A stretch of DNA of 64,000 nucleotides from positions 1,524,501-1,588,500 of the forward strand of contig NZ_CP120742.1 of the NCBI RefSeq assembly GCF_029581275.1. Direction: 5' to 3'. Under the pieces are notes generated by a model. The model ran no database searches and was not told where the DNA came from. It saw only the letters and a program-made list of their open reading frames with translations. The first letter of the stretch is position 1; each line of letters starts with the position of its first letter. The stretch is from Micromonospora sp. WMMD1155 (lineage in GTDB: Bacteria > Actinomycetota > Actinomycetes > Mycobacteriales > Micromonosporaceae). Of the stretch, positions 54,825 to 63,712 are shown one piece after another. Made by a program: the position numbers and the translations under genes.

Positions 54825-55739
54825 TCAGTCGCCGCGCAACGCCTCGACAGCCGTCCGGGCGGCCTCTCCCATCGCCAGGTCCACGTCGATCCGGCGCGAC
54901 GCCAACCCGTCGGCACTGGCGAAGACGGCGATCGCGTACCGGCCGCCGTCGGGGTATTCCGCGACCCCGGCCTCCAGGTGCAGCCCGGGCAGGGTGCCGG
55001 TCTTCCCGGCGACCCGCACACCGGGCGGGAAGCCGGCGGCCAACCGGGTCCAGAAGAGCTGCCGGGCCATCCAGGTACGGACCATCGCGCAGGCAGCCGG
55101 CGGACCGGCCTCGTCCCGCCAGATCATCGTGAGCAGTCGGGTGATCTCCCGGGCGGTACTGGACGTGGTGTGCTCGGGGTCGAAGACCCGCATCGCCCGG
55201 ACCCGGTCCGCCGGCATCGTGGGGAAGATCCGGGCGAAGTCCGCCTCGGTACGGGCGCCCACGTCGGCGAGCATCAGCTCGACCAACTCCCGGGGACCAC
55301 CCCGGATGCGGGTACGGGTCAGCCCCAGCTCGGCGGCGAGCATCGGGAGCAGGTCCGCGCCGACCCGCCGCAGCAGCAGGTCGGCGGCCGTGTTGTCGCT
55401 GACCGACATGGCGAAGTACGCGAGGTCGCGCAGGGACACCTCGGCGTCGTCGGTGCAACCGGCCAGACCCCACCCGCCGAGCCGGTCGGCGGCGGTGACC
55501 AGCACCCGTTCGGTCGGGTCGAGCTGACCGGCCTCGACCTGCCGGGCGAACTCCAGCACCAGCAGGATCTTGAAGATCGAGGCGATCACCACCTGCTCGT
55601 CGGCCCGTACCCCGACCTCCCGCACACCGTCGGTCGGACCGGTGGCGGTGAGGTCCACGGCGTCCAGGTCCACGGCGTGCAGGCTGGCGGTCACCCCGGC
55701 GGTGGCGAAGATCGCCCCGATGCGTTCGTCCACGTCCAC
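54825..55739 (-). CDS. class A beta-lactamase-like serine hydrolase
   Basis: 304 aa. All three class A elements are visible: S-x-x-K in IASIFKIL near 53-56, SDN in SVSDNTAADLLL near 112, and KTG in AGKTGTLPGLHLEAGVA near 245. An omega-loop glutamate is not obvious from its usual spacing. No signal peptide, so the enzyme would stay in the cytosol unless a start further upstream exists. The GTG at 55739 has TAGCGT six bases ahead. Divergent from the LysR gene, an ampC/ampR-like layout. Confidence 0.88.
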   Translation of the reverse strand: MDVDERIGAIFATAGVTASLHAVDLDAVDLTATGPTDGVREVGVRADEQVVIASIFKILLVLEFARQVEAGQLDPTERVLVTAADRLGGWGLAGCTDDAEVSLRDLAYFAMSVSDNTAADLLLRRVGADLLPMLAAELGLTRTRIRGGPRELVELMLADVGARTEADFARIFPTMPADRVRAMRVFDPEHTTSSTAREITRLLTMIWRDEAGPPAACAMVRTWMARQLFWTRLAAGFPPGVRVAGKTGTLPGLHLEAGVAEYPDGGRYAIAVFASADGLASRRIDVDLAMGEAARTAVEALRGD

Positions 55740-55745
55740 GCCAGC

Positions 55746-55784
55746 ACGCTATCCAGCGGCCCGACGTCGGGGCTGGCGTAGGGT
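55746..55784. promoter_or_regulatory. divergent leaderless promoters of beta-lactamase-like and LysR genes
   Basis: Minus strand TAGCGT (55746-55751), six bases before the GTG at 55739. Plus strand TAGGGT (55779-55784), seven bases before the GTG at 55792. The start codons are only 52 bases apart, leaving room for a LysR-type site across both promoters. Confidence 0.55.
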
Positions 55785-55791
55785 CGCGGCC

Positions 55792-56757
55792 GTGGACCTG
55801 CTCCGGCACCTGCGGCACTTCGTGGTCGTCGCACACGAGTTGCACTTCGGGCGGGCCGCCGAGCAGCTCGGGATGGCCCAGCCGCCCCTGAGCCAGTCGA
55901 TCCAGCGCCTGGAACGAGAGCTGACCGTCGAGCTGTTCGACAGGTCCCGTCGCCAGGTACGCCTCACCACAGCCGGTGAGCTGCTGCTCGGCGAGGCGGA
56001 GGAGTTGCTCGCCGGTGAGGGTCGGCTGCGCAACCTGATGGGGCAGGTCCGCGCCGGTGAGCTGGGCGTACTGCGGGCCGGGGTGCCGCCGGAGACACCC
56101 GCCGTGACGCTGCGGGCGCTACTGGACGGGCTCACCACCCGGGCACCCGGCCTGGACGTGGAGTTGCACGAGCTGACCACCGCCGAGCAGGTCCGCATGC
56201 TCGCCGAGCGCACCCTGGACGTGGGGCTCGTGCACCACCCGGTGGCGGCGGACGGGCTGCGCTTCGGCGCACCTGTCGACGTACCCCTGGGGGTGTTGCT
56301 GCCGCGCACCTCGCCGCTGGCCCGCGACCGGGAGGTGACGCTGGCGTCGCTGGCCGGTCTCGACCTGGTGGCCGCGCCCCGGGCCACCGCGCCCGGCTGG
56401 CACGACCACCTGCTGGCGGTGTGCCGAGAGCACGGTTGGCGACCGGCCCGGGTACGCCCGGCCCGCAACCCGGAGTTCCTGTTCGGCCTGGTGCTGGCCG
56501 GGGGCGGGGTGGCCGTGGAACCGGCGGCGGTGGCGCGCCGCGAGCCCCGGATCGCCTGGCGGCCGATCGTCGACGCGCCGCTGGCGAAGCGCACCTCGGC
56601 GGCCTGGCCGGACCGGTCGGCGCACCCGGCGGCATCGATGTTCGGGCAGCTCGCCGCCGAGGTGCCGGCCGACGCCGAGCCCGCGCCGCCCGCGTCGGCC
56701 GGGACGTCGGCGCCGGCCGCACGACCCTGGCCGGTGCTCTTCGACACGACCGGGTGA
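55792..56757 (+). CDS. LysR-family transcriptional regulator
   Basis: 321 aa from the GTG at 55792, chosen over a longer frame for the -10 element and for family alignment. N-terminal winged helix-turn-helix LLRHLRHFVVVAHELHFGRAAEQLGMAQPPLSQSIQRLERELTVELFDRS (given as order; DNA-binding core at 3-60), then a periplasmic-binding-like effector domain (about 90-290). The C-terminus carries an Ala/Pro-rich tail. LysR proteins commonly control a divergent gene; the beta-lactamase-like gene is the first candidate target. Confidence 0.93.
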   Translation: MDLLRHLRHFVVVAHELHFGRAAEQLGMAQPPLSQSIQRLERELTVELFDRSRRQVRLTTAGELLLGEAEELLAGEGRLRNLMGQVRAGELGVLRAGVPPETPAVTLRALLDGLTTRAPGLDVELHELTTAEQVRMLAERTLDVGLVHHPVAADGLRFGAPVDVPLGVLLPRTSPLARDREVTLASLAGLDLVAAPRATAPGWHDHLLAVCREHGWRPARVRPARNPEFLFGLVLAGGGVAVEPAAVARREPRIAWRPIVDAPLAKRTSAAWPDRSAHPAASMFGQLAAEVPADAEPAPPASAGTSAPAARPWPVLFDTTG

Positions 56758-56857
56758 ACCCTTCCGACGTTGCGCTCGTCACCTCGCGTTGGGCGGTGAT
56801 TCGACAGGCCACCCGGGTATGGATGACAGGCAACGACGATGACGCGAAGGAGCCGTG

Positions 56858-57709
56858 GTGGCCAACACCATTCCCGACATCAGCCTGAACGACGGCACCA
56901 CCATTCCGCAGCTCGGCTTCGGGGTGTTCCAGATCGAGCCGAAGGACACCGCCGCCGCGGTGACCACCGCCCTGGAGGCGGGCTACCGGCACATCGACAC
57001 CGCCGAGATGTACGGCAACGAGGCCGAGGTCGGCGAGGCGGTACGCATGTCCGGCCTCGACCGGGGCGCGGTCTACGTGACCAGCAAGCTGAGCAACGCC
57101 TTCCACCGCCCCGACGACGCCCGCCGGGCGTTCGACTCGACGCTCGCGGCGCTGAAGATGGACTACATCGACCTGTTCCTCATCCACTGGCCGCTGCCGA
57201 CCCTCTACGACGGCGACTACGTCTCGACGTGGAAGACGCTCGAGGAGTTCCAGCGCGACGGCCGGGCCCGCTCGATCGGCGTGTCGAACTTCCAGGGCCC
57301 GCACCTGGAGCGGCTCGCCGACGAGGCGAACGTCGTGCCGGCGGTGAACCAGATCGAGGCGCACCCGTACTTCACGAACGACGAGGTCCGCGCCTACGGT
57401 CGCGCGCACAACATCCTCACCGAGGCCTGGTCGCCGATCGCGCAGGGCAAGGTGCTCGACGACCCGACGGTGGTCGACCTGGCCGAGCAGCTCGGCCGGA
57501 CCCCGGCGCAGGTGGTGCTGCGCTGGCACGTGCAGCGCGGCGACATCATCTTCCCGAAGTCGACCACCCCGAAGCGGATCGAGGAGAACACCAAGATCTT
57601 CGACTTCGAGCTGGACGACGCCGCGATGGAGCGGATCACCGGGCTGAACCAGGGCGAGGCCGGGCGGCAGGGCCCGAACCCGGACACCTTCGCCTACCTG
57701 CCCGACTGA
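56858..57709 (+). CDS. aldo/keto reductase
   Basis: 283 aa from the second of two tandem GTG codons (aaggag, five bases). Tetrad: Asp and Tyr in DTAEMYGNEAEVG near 48-53, Lys in TSKLSN near 77, His in LIHWPLP near 110. NADPH site GNTIFPKSTTPKRI-like segment near 232. AKR5-like; substrates may be keto sugars or aldehydes. It shares about half its motif residues with the enzyme at 27021. It converges on the XRE gene with the palindrome copy 2 in the gap. Confidence 0.92.
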   Translation: MANTIPDISLNDGTTIPQLGFGVFQIEPKDTAAAVTTALEAGYRHIDTAEMYGNEAEVGEAVRMSGLDRGAVYVTSKLSNAFHRPDDARRAFDSTLAALKMDYIDLFLIHWPLPTLYDGDYVSTWKTLEEFQRDGRARSIGVSNFQGPHLERLADEANVVPAVNQIEAHPYFTNDEVRAYGRAHNILTEAWSPIAQGKVLDDPTVVDLAEQLGRTPAQVVLRWHVQRGDIIFPKSTTPKRIEENTKIFDFELDDAAMERITGLNQGEAGRQGPNPDTFAYLPD

Positions 57710-57742
57710 CCCGGGCCCGCCACCCGGCGGGTCATGCCCCAA

Positions 57743-57792
57743 CGAGCGATATACCTCAGAGTCATAAATATGACTCTGAGGTATATCGCTCG
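57743..57792. repeat. AT-rich palindrome, copy 2 (possible bidirectional terminator)
   Basis: Arms 57743-57766 and 57769-57792 are perfect 24-base inverted repeats around aa. The core atatacct-(ca)-gagtcata equals that of copy 1 except at two positions (gt there, ca here), changed in both arms so that pairing is kept. It also lies between convergent genes. This compensated variation implies selection on the hairpin or palindrome. Confidence 0.9.
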
Positions 57793-57820
57793 CGGCAGTT
57801 CCGGCCTCCGACGGCGGAGT

Positions 57821-58660
57821 TCAGAGGTCGACGCGCTCCGCGATCCGGCGAAACGCCGCCTGGGTCGCCGAGCCGGGCTCGGGGACGTAGACGATCATCC
57901 GCTGGTCGGTCTCCTGCACGTGCAGCACCCGGCACTCGAACTCCAACGGCCCCAGCTCGGGGTGCGGCACCCGCTTCACGATGGGCCGACGTTCGGCCAC
58001 GTCGTGCTCGGCCCAGAGCTGGGCGAACCGCGATGACGTGCCGAGCAGCTCGGTGACCAGCTCACGGATCGCCGGATCGGCCGGGTAGCGGCCGTAGGCG
58101 GCCCGCAGGTCCGCGACCGTGCCGCGGACGAACCGCAGTGTTTCGGCGTCGTTCCAACGGCCGCCGGTCGCCGGCTGCCGGAACGTCCAGCGAATCATGT
58201 TCCGGTCCGCGTCGGGCACTGTCGCGAGATCCCCGACGAAGTACGTGGCCAGACGGTTCCAGGCCAGCACGTGGTACGCGGCGTCGACGAGGTACGCCGG
58301 GGTCTCGGTCATCGCGTCGAGCAGGTGCCGCAGGCCCGACGGCACCTCCCGGCTCGGCCCACGGGTCGGCGGGGGGTTCTCCCCCGCGAGCCGGAACAGG
58401 TACTCGCGCTCGTCGCGGCTCAGCAGCAGCGCCCGGGCCATCGACGCGAGCACCTGCCGGGACGGATGTGGCCCCCGGCCCTGCTCCAGCCGGATGTAGT
58501 AGTCGATCGACATCCCGGCGAGTTGGGCGACCTCCTGTCGGCGTAGCCCGGGGGTACGTCGGCGCCCACCCTCGGGAAGCCCGACCTCGGCCGGACGCAG
58601 CCGGGCCCGACGGGTGCGCAGGAACGCCGCCAGTTCGGCACGGCGCAGGCTGCTCGTCAT
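57821..58660 (-). CDS. XRE-family regulator with MmyB-like ligand domain
   Basis: 279 aa from the ATG at 58660; an ATG at 58672 would add four residues. Helix-turn-helix RRTPGLRRQEVAQLAGMSIDYYIRLEQGRGPHPS at about 35-68. MmyB-like domain (about 105-265) with PAYLVDAAYHVLAWNRLA, MIRWTFRQP and the C-terminal FECRVLHVQETDQRMIVYVPEPGS. This class usually represses or controls an adjacent SDR or monooxygenase, and a divergent SDR gene follows 104 bases away. Confidence 0.92.
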   Translation of the reverse strand: MTSSLRRAELAAFLRTRRARLRPAEVGLPEGGRRRTPGLRRQEVAQLAGMSIDYYIRLEQGRGPHPSRQVLASMARALLLSRDEREYLFRLAGENPPPTRGPSREVPSGLRHLLDAMTETPAYLVDAAYHVLAWNRLATYFVGDLATVPDADRNMIRWTFRQPATGGRWNDAETLRFVRGTVADLRAAYGRYPADPAIRELVTELLGTSSRFAQLWAEHDVAERRPIVKRVPHPELGPLEFECRVLHVQETDQRMIVYVPEPGSATQAAFRRIAERVDL

Positions 58661-58764
58661 GCCGTCCAGCATGCCCCCGGCGGGCGCCCGCGAGGGTGGT
58701 ACCGCCGGTCCCAGCCTCCGCCCGTCTCTCCTGGCGGGCCGCCCGCCGATACAGGCTCGACGGC

Positions 58765-59517
58765 ATGACGAACATGATCGCCCTGGTCACCGGGGCCAAC
58801 AAGGGAATCGGCCTGGCAACCGCCCGCCGGCTCGGCGGTCTGGGGATGACGGTGCTGGTCGGCGCGCGGGACGCCGACCGGGGCCGCGCAGCGGAGCGGG
58901 AGCTGCGCGACGGCGGCGCGGACGCGCGGTTCGTGCCGCTCGACGTGACCGACGCCGATTCGGTGACAGCGGTCACGAAGCTGGTGGAGGAGGAACACGG
59001 CCGACTCGACGTACTCGTCAACAACGCGGGCATCGTCCTCGCCGACGGTGCGCGGGGGCTGCCCAGCGAGACGACGGTGGCGACACTGCGTCGGCTGTAC
59101 GAGACCAACGTCTTCGGAGTGGTGGCGGTGACCAACGCGCTGCTGCCGCTGCTCCGCCGGGCACCGGCGGCACGGATCGTCAACGTCTCCAGCGAGGTCG
59201 GCTCGATCACCGTGATGACCGACCCGGACGGAGCGCTGTTCGAGCTGACCTCGGTGCCGTACCCGTCGTCGAAAGCGGCGCTGAACATGCTCACCGCGAT
59301 GTACGCCAAGGAGCTGCGGGACACCCCGATCAAGGTGAACGCGGCGAACCCGGGCTACTGCGCCACCGACCTGAACGGCAACAGCGGCTTCCGTACCGCC
59401 GAGCAGGGCGCCGAGGTGAGCGTGCACCTCGCGACCCTGCCGGCCGACGGGCCGAACGGGCTGCTCTGGGGCTTCCAGATGGACGCCGGCGGTGGATACG
59501 GCGTACTCCCCTGGTGA
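58765..59517 (+). CDS. short-chain dehydrogenase/reductase
   Basis: 250 aa. Cofactor motif TGANKGIGLATARRL near 9-23, NNAG near 88, and Y-x3-K catalytic pair in PYPSSKAALNML near 170. GARDADRGRAAE suggests NADP(H) preference. The family covers carbonyl reductases and polyketide-type dehydrogenases. Divergent from the XRE/MmyB-like regulator, which probably controls it. The ATG at 58765 has no clear ribosome site. Confidence 0.93.
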   Translation: MTNMIALVTGANKGIGLATARRLGGLGMTVLVGARDADRGRAAERELRDGGADARFVPLDVTDADSVTAVTKLVEEEHGRLDVLVNNAGIVLADGARGLPSETTVATLRRLYETNVFGVVAVTNALLPLLRRAPAARIVNVSSEVGSITVMTDPDGALFELTSVPYPSSKAALNMLTAMYAKELRDTPIKVNAANPGYCATDLNGNSGFRTAEQGAEVSVHLATLPADGPNGLLWGFQMDAGGGYGVLPW

Positions 59518-59519
59518 GC

Positions 59520-59550
59520 TTGACCTGGAGCGCGCTCCAGCCTGCAGGGT
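59520..59550 (+). promoter_or_regulatory. MerR-type promoter/operator for the aldo/keto reductase at 59593
   Basis: TTGACC (59520-59525) and CAGGGT (59545-59550) are separated by 19 bases, the overlong spacing typical of MerR-activated promoters. The perfect palindrome ctggagcgcgctccag (59525-59540) fills the spacer. No merR gene is near, so the activator must be encoded elsewhere. Confidence 0.75.
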
Positions 59551-59592
59551 GGTCGGTGCGCCCACCGGTAGGGCGCGCGAGAGGAGATCCCC

Positions 59593-60579
59593 ATGCGGTA
59601 CCGCACGATCGGCACCGACCCGGCGACCCGACGCGAGGTCAGCGTCCTCAGCCTCGGCGCGATGCTCTTCGGCAGCGCCACCGACGAGGCCACCTCGTAC
59701 GCGATCCTCGACCGGTACGTCGAGGCCGGCGGCACGTTCATCGACACGTCCGACAACTACGCGTTCTGGGTGGACGGCGGGCAGGGCGGGCAGAGCGAGG
59801 AGCTGCTGGGCCGGTGGCGGCGCAGCCGGGGCGTCGGCGCCGAGATCGTCATCGCCACGAAGCTGGGCGCCCGACCGTTGGCTCCGGGGACCAGTTACCT
59901 GGACAACGCCGAGGGCCTGTCCGCCACGGTGATCCGCGAGTCCGCGGAGCGCAGCCGGGACCGGCTCGGCGTGGAACGGCTGGACCTGCTCTACGCGCAC
60001 ATCGAGGACCGCACGGTGCCGCTTCAGGAGACCGTGGAGGGCTTCGCCGAACTGGTCGCCGAGGGCACTGTGGGCCTGCTCGGCGCGAGCAACCACCGGG
60101 CCTGGCGGGTGGAACGGGCCCGCGCGTTGGCCGCCGCCGCCGGCCTACCGGGGTACGAGGTGCTCCAGTACCACCGCAGCTACCTGCCCAACCGCACGGA
60201 CCTGGCGAGTGACCTGGACCCGGACGGCGAGCCGGGCGGTGTCAATGGTGACCTGCTGAGCTACCTGCGGGCCGAGCCCGAGCTGACCCTGGTGGCGTAC
60301 TCGCCGCTACTCAAGGGCGCCTACACCCGGCCCGACAAGCCGCTCAGCTCGGCGTACGACCTGCCGAGCGCGCCCCGGCGGCTGGAGGCGCTGCGGGACG
60401 TGGCCGGGCAGTGCGGTGCGACCGTCAACCAGGTGGTGCTCGCCTGGTTGCTCGGCGGCGAGCTGCCGTCCATTCCGCTGGTGGGCGCCTCCTCCCTGGC
60501 GCAACTGGAAGAGAGCCTGGCGGCGGTGGACCTGGAGCTGACCGCCGAGCAGCGACACCGCCTCGACACCACCTGGTGA
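59593..60579 (+). CDS. aldo/keto reductase (AKR11/12-like)
   Basis: 328 aa. Tetrad: Asp and Tyr in FIDTSDNYAFW near 52-56, Lys in IATKLGARP near 92, His in YAHIED near 137. ASNHRAWRVERARAL near 165, LLKGAYTRPDKPL near 240 and the C-terminal GASSLAQLEESLAAVDL complete the pattern. Reduces carbonyls with NADPH. Regulation by a MerR-type activator is indicated upstream. Its stop faces the GNAT gene across a terminator. Confidence 0.92.
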   Translation: MRYRTIGTDPATRREVSVLSLGAMLFGSATDEATSYAILDRYVEAGGTFIDTSDNYAFWVDGGQGGQSEELLGRWRRSRGVGAEIVIATKLGARPLAPGTSYLDNAEGLSATVIRESAERSRDRLGVERLDLLYAHIEDRTVPLQETVEGFAELVAEGTVGLLGASNHRAWRVERARALAAAAGLPGYEVLQYHRSYLPNRTDLASDLDPDGEPGGVNGDLLSYLRAEPELTLVAYSPLLKGAYTRPDKPLSSAYDLPSAPRRLEALRDVAGQCGATVNQVVLAWLLGGELPSIPLVGASSLAQLEESLAAVDLELTAEQRHRLDTTW

Positions 60580-60589
60580 CCGTCACCGG

Positions 60590-60626
60590 CCGCCCCGCCG
60601 ACCTCAGCTTCAGGTCGGCGGGGCGG
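60590..60626. terminator. bidirectional terminator between AKR and GNAT genes
   Basis: ccgccccgccgacct (60590-60604) pairs perfectly with its complement at 60612-60626. The GNAT stop codon lies in the loop and right arm, so both convergent genes end here. Confidence 0.88.
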
Positions 60627-61119
60627 TCAGGTCGAGCCGCCAGTCGTTGACGCGCATCATCCGCCCCGGCGGGTACTCGAAATCGGTCTCGCCGAGCAAC
60701 GTGAAACCGGCCTTGCGGCAGACCGCGTTCGAGGCGGGATTGTCGACCGAGGGGTAGGCGTGGGCGTAGCGCCGGTCCCGCCGGGCGCGAGCGACGTCGA
60801 CGACCGCGCGCACCGCCGCCGTGGCCAGCCCCTTCCCCCGGTACGCGGGCAGCACCGCCCAGCCCAGCTCGTACACCTGATGCTCGCGCCACTCGCGGGC
60901 CCAGTAGCCGACGCTGCCCGCCCGCGCGCCGCCCGGCAGCACCAGCGTGAACATGCAGCCCTGCTCGGTGCCGGAGAAGTGCACGTACCGGTCGTGCCGG
61001 GCGAGCACCTGCTCATCGGTCTCCGGGCCGCCGGTGTGCTTGCGGGTGTCCGGCGAGTTGAGCTGCCGCAGCAGGTCGAGGTCGTCCTCGTGCCACGGTT
61101 CGATACGTACCTGCGCCAT
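60610..61119 (-). CDS. GNAT-family N-acetyltransferase
   Basis: 169 aa from the ATG at 61119 (gggga upstream). The acetyl-CoA motif A region is LPAYRGKGLATAAVRAVVDVA near 95-115 (R-x-x-G-x-G/A), followed by NPASNAVCRKAGFTLLGETDFEYPPG. Close in type to RimJ/RimL-like acetyltransferases. Substrate unknown (amine, aminoglycoside or protein N-terminus). Divergent from the FMN reductase gene with a palindromic site between. Confidence 0.9.
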   Translation of the reverse strand: MAQVRIEPWHEDDLDLLRQLNSPDTRKHTGGPETDEQVLARHDRYVHFSGTEQGCMFTLVLPGGARAGSVGYWAREWREHQVYELGWAVLPAYRGKGLATAAVRAVVDVARARRDRRYAHAYPSVDNPASNAVCRKAGFTLLGETDFEYPPGRMMRVNDWRLDLTAPPT

Positions 61120-61183
61120 TCCCCGTCCCCTGTCCGTCGGCACCAGTCAAGCCGACCCGTGTGACATCCCACCCCGAAACGCG

Positions 61184-61214
61184 CCGCTAGATCGGATCTA
61201 GCGGACGGCCGTCC
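61184..61214. promoter_or_regulatory. palindromic operator (TetR-like size) upstream of FMN reductase and DrrAB-type genes
   Basis: ccgctagatc-g-gatctagcgg (61184-61204) is a perfect 10-base-arm inverted repeat, followed directly by the perfect palindrome ggacggccgtcc (61203-61214). It lies 46-66 bases before the ATG at 61250 and 65 bases before the divergent GNAT start. No regulator gene is next to it. Confidence 0.7.
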
Positions 61215-61249
61215 GTCACCTCGCGCCCTCTCGGTGGAAGGGGGTGGCG

Positions 61250-61804
61250 ATGACACAGTTACGGATCGCCGTGATCGTCGGCAGCACCCGGGAGGGGCGG
61301 GCCGGCGACCGGGTCGCCGGCTGGTTCGTCGACCAGGTCACGCGGCACGACGACCTGACGGTGACGGTCGTTGACCTGACCGACTACGACTTCCCGGCCA
61401 GCTACCCCGCCGAGCCGACCGCGTCCATCCGGGCGTTCGTCGACGAGGTGGGCCGGGCGGACGCGTTCGTCGTGGTCACGCCCGAGTACAACCACAGTTT
61501 TCCGGCACCCTTGAAACAAGCGATCGACTACGCGTACGACGAGTGGCAGGCGAAACCGGTCGGCTTCGTGTCGTACGGCTGCCGGTCCACCGGCCGGCAC
61601 GCCGTCGACCAGTTGCGCACCGTCTTCACCGCGCTGCACGCCATGACGGTGCGCGACGTCGTCGGGATCGACCTGCTCGCCGGGGAACCGACCCCGCAGT
61701 GCACCGACGAGCTGCGCCGCGACGCCGGCGTCCTGATCGACCAGCTCCGCTGGTGGGGTCTGGCCCTGCGCGACGGCCGGGCGGCTCGGCCCTACGTCTC
61801 CTGA
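61250..61804 (+). CDS. NADPH-dependent FMN reductase
   Basis: 184 aa from the ATG at 61250 (ggaaggggg upstream). Flavodoxin-like fold: [16 protein letters not shown] near 9-24 (phosphate loop), [20 protein letters not shown] near 77-96 (flavin contact) and [18 protein letters not shown] near 107. Reduces FMN or quinones with NADPH. It precedes the ABC exporter genes by 25 bases and is probably in the same operon, under the palindromic operator. Confidence 0.92.
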   Translation: MTQLRIAVIVGSTREGRAGDRVAGWFVDQVTRHDDLTVTVVDLTDYDFPASYPAEPTASIRAFVDEVGRADAFVVVTPEYNHSFPAPLKQAIDYAYDEWQAKPVGFVSYGCRSTGRHAVDQLRTVFTALHAMTVRDVVGIDLLAGEPTPQCTDELRRDAGVLIDQLRWWGLALRDGRAARPYVS

Positions 61805-61829
61805 ACACGTCCGACGAAAGGTAAGGATC

Positions 61830-62843
61830 ATGAATAGACGCACCACCGGGCCGGCCATCGAGGCCGAGGGGTTGACCCGCTCGTTCGGGGACACCCGGGC
61901 GCTGGCCGGGATCGACCTGCAGGTGCCGGCCGGCACCGTCTACGGCCTGCTCGGGCCCAACGGGGCGGGCAAGACCACAGCTGTCCGGGTGCTCGCGACG
62001 TTGCTGCGCCCCGACGGCGGTTCGGCCCGGGTGTTCGGCCACGACGTGGTCACCGAGGCCGACAAGGTCCGCTCCCGGGTCAGCCTCACCGGCCAGTACG
62101 CCTCGGTCGACGAGGACCTGACCGGCACGGAGAACCTGGTGCTCCTCGCCCGCCTGCTCGGTCTGCGCAAGCCGGCCGCCCGGGAGCGCGCGGCGGCCCT
62201 GCTCGCCGCGTTCGGTCTGACCGAGGCGAGCGACCGCCAGGTGAAGAAGTACTCGGGTGGGATGCGGCGGCGCATCGACATCGCCGCGAGCATCCTCAAC
62301 ACCCCCGACCTGCTGTTCCTCGACGAGCCGACGACCGGTCTCGACCCGCGCAGCCGCAACCAGGTGTGGGAGATCGTCCGGGCGGTGGTGTCCCACGGCA
62401 CGACGGTGCTGCTGACCACCCAGTACCTGGACGAGGCCGACCAACTCGCCGGACGGATCGCGGTCGTCGACCACGGCCGGGTGATCGCGGAGGGCACCCC
62501 GGGTGAGTTGAAGTCGTCGATCGGCTCCGGCACGGTCCACCTTCGACTGCGCGATCCCGGCCAGCGTCCCGAGGCGGAGCGGGTGCTCCGGGAGGCGCTC
62601 GGTGTGCCGGTGCAGCTCGCCGCCGACCCGGTGGCGTTGACCGCCCGCGTCGGCGAGGCCGGCACCGACCTCGACGCCAGCGCCCAGGCCGCCCGGGTGC
62701 TGAGCGACCTGGCCCGCGCCGGCATCGTCGTGGACAACTTCTCCCTGGGCCAGCCGAGCCTCGACGAGGTCTTCCTGGCCCTGACCGATCACCCCGCCGT
62801 GCCGGCCGACGAGCGCGACGACGAGCTGGAGGCAGCCCGATGA
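61830..62843 (+). CDS. DrrA-type ABC transporter ATP-binding protein
   Basis: 337 aa. Walker [10 protein letters not shown] near 43-51, Q-loop [15 protein letters not shown] near 85, signature [15 protein letters not shown] near 140, Walker [14 protein letters not shown] near 160, and [12 protein letters not shown] near 195. The C-terminal domain of 110 residues ([20 protein letters not shown]) with GFSxGxxSLDEVF-like [14 protein letters not shown] fits the daunorubicin-resistance exporter family. Preceded by an aagg site. Exports a hydrophobic drug. Confidence 0.94.
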   Translation: MNRRTTGPAIEAEGLTRSFGDTRALAGIDLQVPAGTVYGLLGPNGAGKTTAVRVLATLLRPDGGSARVFGHDVVTEADKVRSRVSLTGQYASVDEDLTGTENLVLLARLLGLRKPAARERAAALLAAFGLTEASDRQVKKYSGGMRRRIDIAASILNTPDLLFLDEPTTGLDPRSRNQVWEIVRAVVSHGTTVLLTTQYLDEADQLAGRIAVVDHGRVIAEGTPGELKSSIGSGTVHLRLRDPGQRPEAERVLREALGVPVQLAADPVALTARVGEAGTDLDASAQAARVLSDLARAGIVVDNFSLGQPSLDEVFLALTDHPAVPADERDDELEAAR

Positions 62844-63697
62844 GCGACACCACGACCACCACCACCGAACGGGCCCCGTCCGTCTACGTCCCGTCCGCCG
62901 AGGCGCTGGCGACGGTGCTCGCGCCCAATGCCCGACCGCCCCGGCCCAGCGCGCTGAGCGCGTCGCTCACCTTCGGCTGGCGCGCCATGCTGAAGATCAA
63001 GCACGTGCCGGAGCAGCTCTTCGACGTGACCGCGTTCCCGATCATCATGGTGCTGATGTTCACGTACCTGTTCGGTGGGGCACTCGCCGGCAGCCCGCGC
63101 GAATACCTGCAGTTCTTCCTACCCGGCATCATGGTGACCAGCGTCGTCATGATCACCATGTACACCGGCATCGGCCTCAACACCGACATCGAGAAGGGCA
63201 TCTTCGACCGGTTCCGGACGCTGCCCGTCTGGCGTCCGTCCGCACTGGTCGGCATGATCTTCGGCGACGTGCTGCGCTACGTCCTCGCCGCGCTGGTGAT
63301 CCTGGGCCTGGGGCTGGTGCTCGGTTTCCGCCCGCAGGGCGGGGTGGTCGGCGTGGCCGCCGGGATCGGCCTGCTGGTGGTCTTCTCGTTCGCGTTCTCC
63401 TGGGTGTGGACGTTCTTCGGGCTGATCCTGCGCAGCGAGAAGTCGGTGATGGGGGTCAGCATGATGGTGCTGTTCCCGCTGACGTTCCTCAGCAACGTCT
63501 TCGTCGACCCGAGCACCATGCCCGGCTGGCTCCAGGCGTTCGTGAAGGTCAACCCGGTGACGCAGTTGGTCGCCGCGATCCGTGGGGCGATGAGCGGCGA
63601 TTCGGACCCGTCGGCCACCATGTGGTTGCTGGTGTGGAGCGCCGGCTTCCTGCTCGTCTTCGGCACCCTGACCATGTACCGGTACAACCGCCGCTGA
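62840..63697 (+). CDS. DrrB-type ABC-2 permease
   Basis: 285 aa; starts with ATGA overlap with the ATPase stop. Six hydrophobic segments between about 65 and 280. [47 protein letters not shown] and the [25 protein letters not shown] segment are typical for DrrB. Membrane partner of the preceding ATPase. The first about 50 residues are Thr/Pro-rich and cytosolic. A strong terminator follows. Confidence 0.94.
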   Translation: MSDTTTTTTERAPSVYVPSAEALATVLAPNARPPRPSALSASLTFGWRAMLKIKHVPEQLFDVTAFPIIMVLMFTYLFGGALAGSPREYLQFFLPGIMVTSVVMITMYTGIGLNTDIEKGIFDRFRTLPVWRPSALVGMIFGDVLRYVLAALVILGLGLVLGFRPQGGVVGVAAGIGLLVVFSFAFSWVWTFFGLILRSEKSVMGVSMMVLFPLTFLSNVFVDPSTMPGWLQAFVKVNPVTQLVAAIRGAMSGDSDPSATMWLLVWSAGFLLVFGTLTMYRYNRR

Positions 63698-63712
63698 CGA
63701 TTGTCAGAGCGT

